From assembly GCA_977006965.1 (NCBI GenBank), contig OZ345359.1:2728001-2792000 (forward strand): a DNA stretch of 64,000 nucleotides. The letters are read 5' to 3'. Positions 63,904 to 64,000 of this stretch are shown in pieces. Position numbers and translations under genes: made by a program. Under the pieces are notes generated by a model. The model saw nothing but the letters and a program-made list of their open reading frames with translations, had not been told where the DNA came from and did no database searches. Numbering within the stretch: the stretch's first letter is position 1; the number at the start of each line of letters is the position of its first letter. This stretch comes from Phymatolithon calcareum (taxonomy: Eukaryota; Rhodophyta; Florideophyceae; Hapalidiales).

Positions 63904-64000
63904 CTAGGTATATTCTTTCGTGACTTCTGGGTCCAAATGTGCCACTTACTCAAACAATCGACAAAATCCTATTTTGTCCATTTAAAACTGTTACTTCTGG

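Larger units (their letters stand above)
47747..64000 (+). repeat. Hierarchical satellite array (runs off the window)
   Basis: Ten complete higher-order units and the start of an eleventh, each beginning CTAGGTATATTCTTTCGTGA. Unit starts: 47747, 49852, 51237, 52622, 54007, 55392, 56634, 58019, 59549, 60934, 63904. Lengths: 2105, five of exactly 1385 in positions 2-5 and 7, 1242, 1530, 1385, 2970. All lengths equal 521 (sometimes 522) plus n x 144, with n = 11, 6, 6, 6, 6, 5, 6, 7, 6, 17. Units are nearly identical, indicating recent amplification or homogenisation. Confidence 0.95.

Overview
This window looks like nuclear DNA of a eukaryote with a repeat-rich genome. There is no bacterial operon structure, no rRNA and no complete tRNA. 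About half of the sequence is broken Ty1/copia retrotransposons, and about a third is satellite DNA. The host cannot be named with confidence. A red alga or another protist/alga with a compact, retrotransposon-loaded genome is my weak guess, from base composition and the mix of copia lineages, a piggyBac-like remnant and a LINE-like remnant. No intact, confidently identified host gene is present. The best host-gene candidates are a small degenerate C2H2 zinc-finger ORF, a RING-H2 fragment and two unrecognised ORFs.

Left flank (1-5.5 kb): a dead copia integrase runs off the left edge on the minus strand. It is followed by a frameshifted copy of an unrecognised protein family joined to a dispersed DNA repeat, then about 2.7 kb in which I recognise nothing.

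Palindromic region (5.5-33.6 kb): this is one imperfect inverted duplication about 28 kb across. In each arm a copia element (A on the left, B on the right, mirror images) carries a second, oppositely oriented copia element (C on the left, D on the right) inside it. Both A and B are bounded by LTRs and by the same 5-bp target duplication TCAAT. Both pairs show 5' LTRs of 197 bp and 3' LTRs of 205 bp, so the nested structure existed before the duplication. The inner parts of the arms (13.7-18.9 and 22.2-27.0 kb) are almost identical. The outer parts (5.5-9.2 and 29.9-33.6 kb) are visibly more diverged. The left arm has lost the junction of A and C and carries a third, unrelated copia element (E) there; it also holds a foldback MITE. 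The right arm has a 492-bp deletion that removed the RT active site. The 3.3-kb spacer holds a piggyBac-like transposase remnant, a second copy of the unrecognised family and a perfect 14-bp-arm hairpin.

Central satellites and gene remnants (34-47.7 kb): a perfect 10-bp satellite of about 2.1 kb, a 31-bp minisatellite, the zinc-finger ORF, the RING-H2 fragment cut by a repeat, a strong small hairpin, a LINE linker fragment, a third copy of the unrecognised family, and two unrecognised ORFs, one of them between two related foldback elements.

Right third (47.7-64 kb and beyond): a hierarchical satellite. Higher-order units, mostly 1385 bp, each consist of a constant 521-bp block with two direct and two inverted copies of one short motif, plus 5 to 17 copies of a 144-bp repeat. 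All these periods keep a reading frame open on the plus strand, giving ORFs of 347-923 codons that lack an ATG at their far 5' end. I regard coding as unproven.
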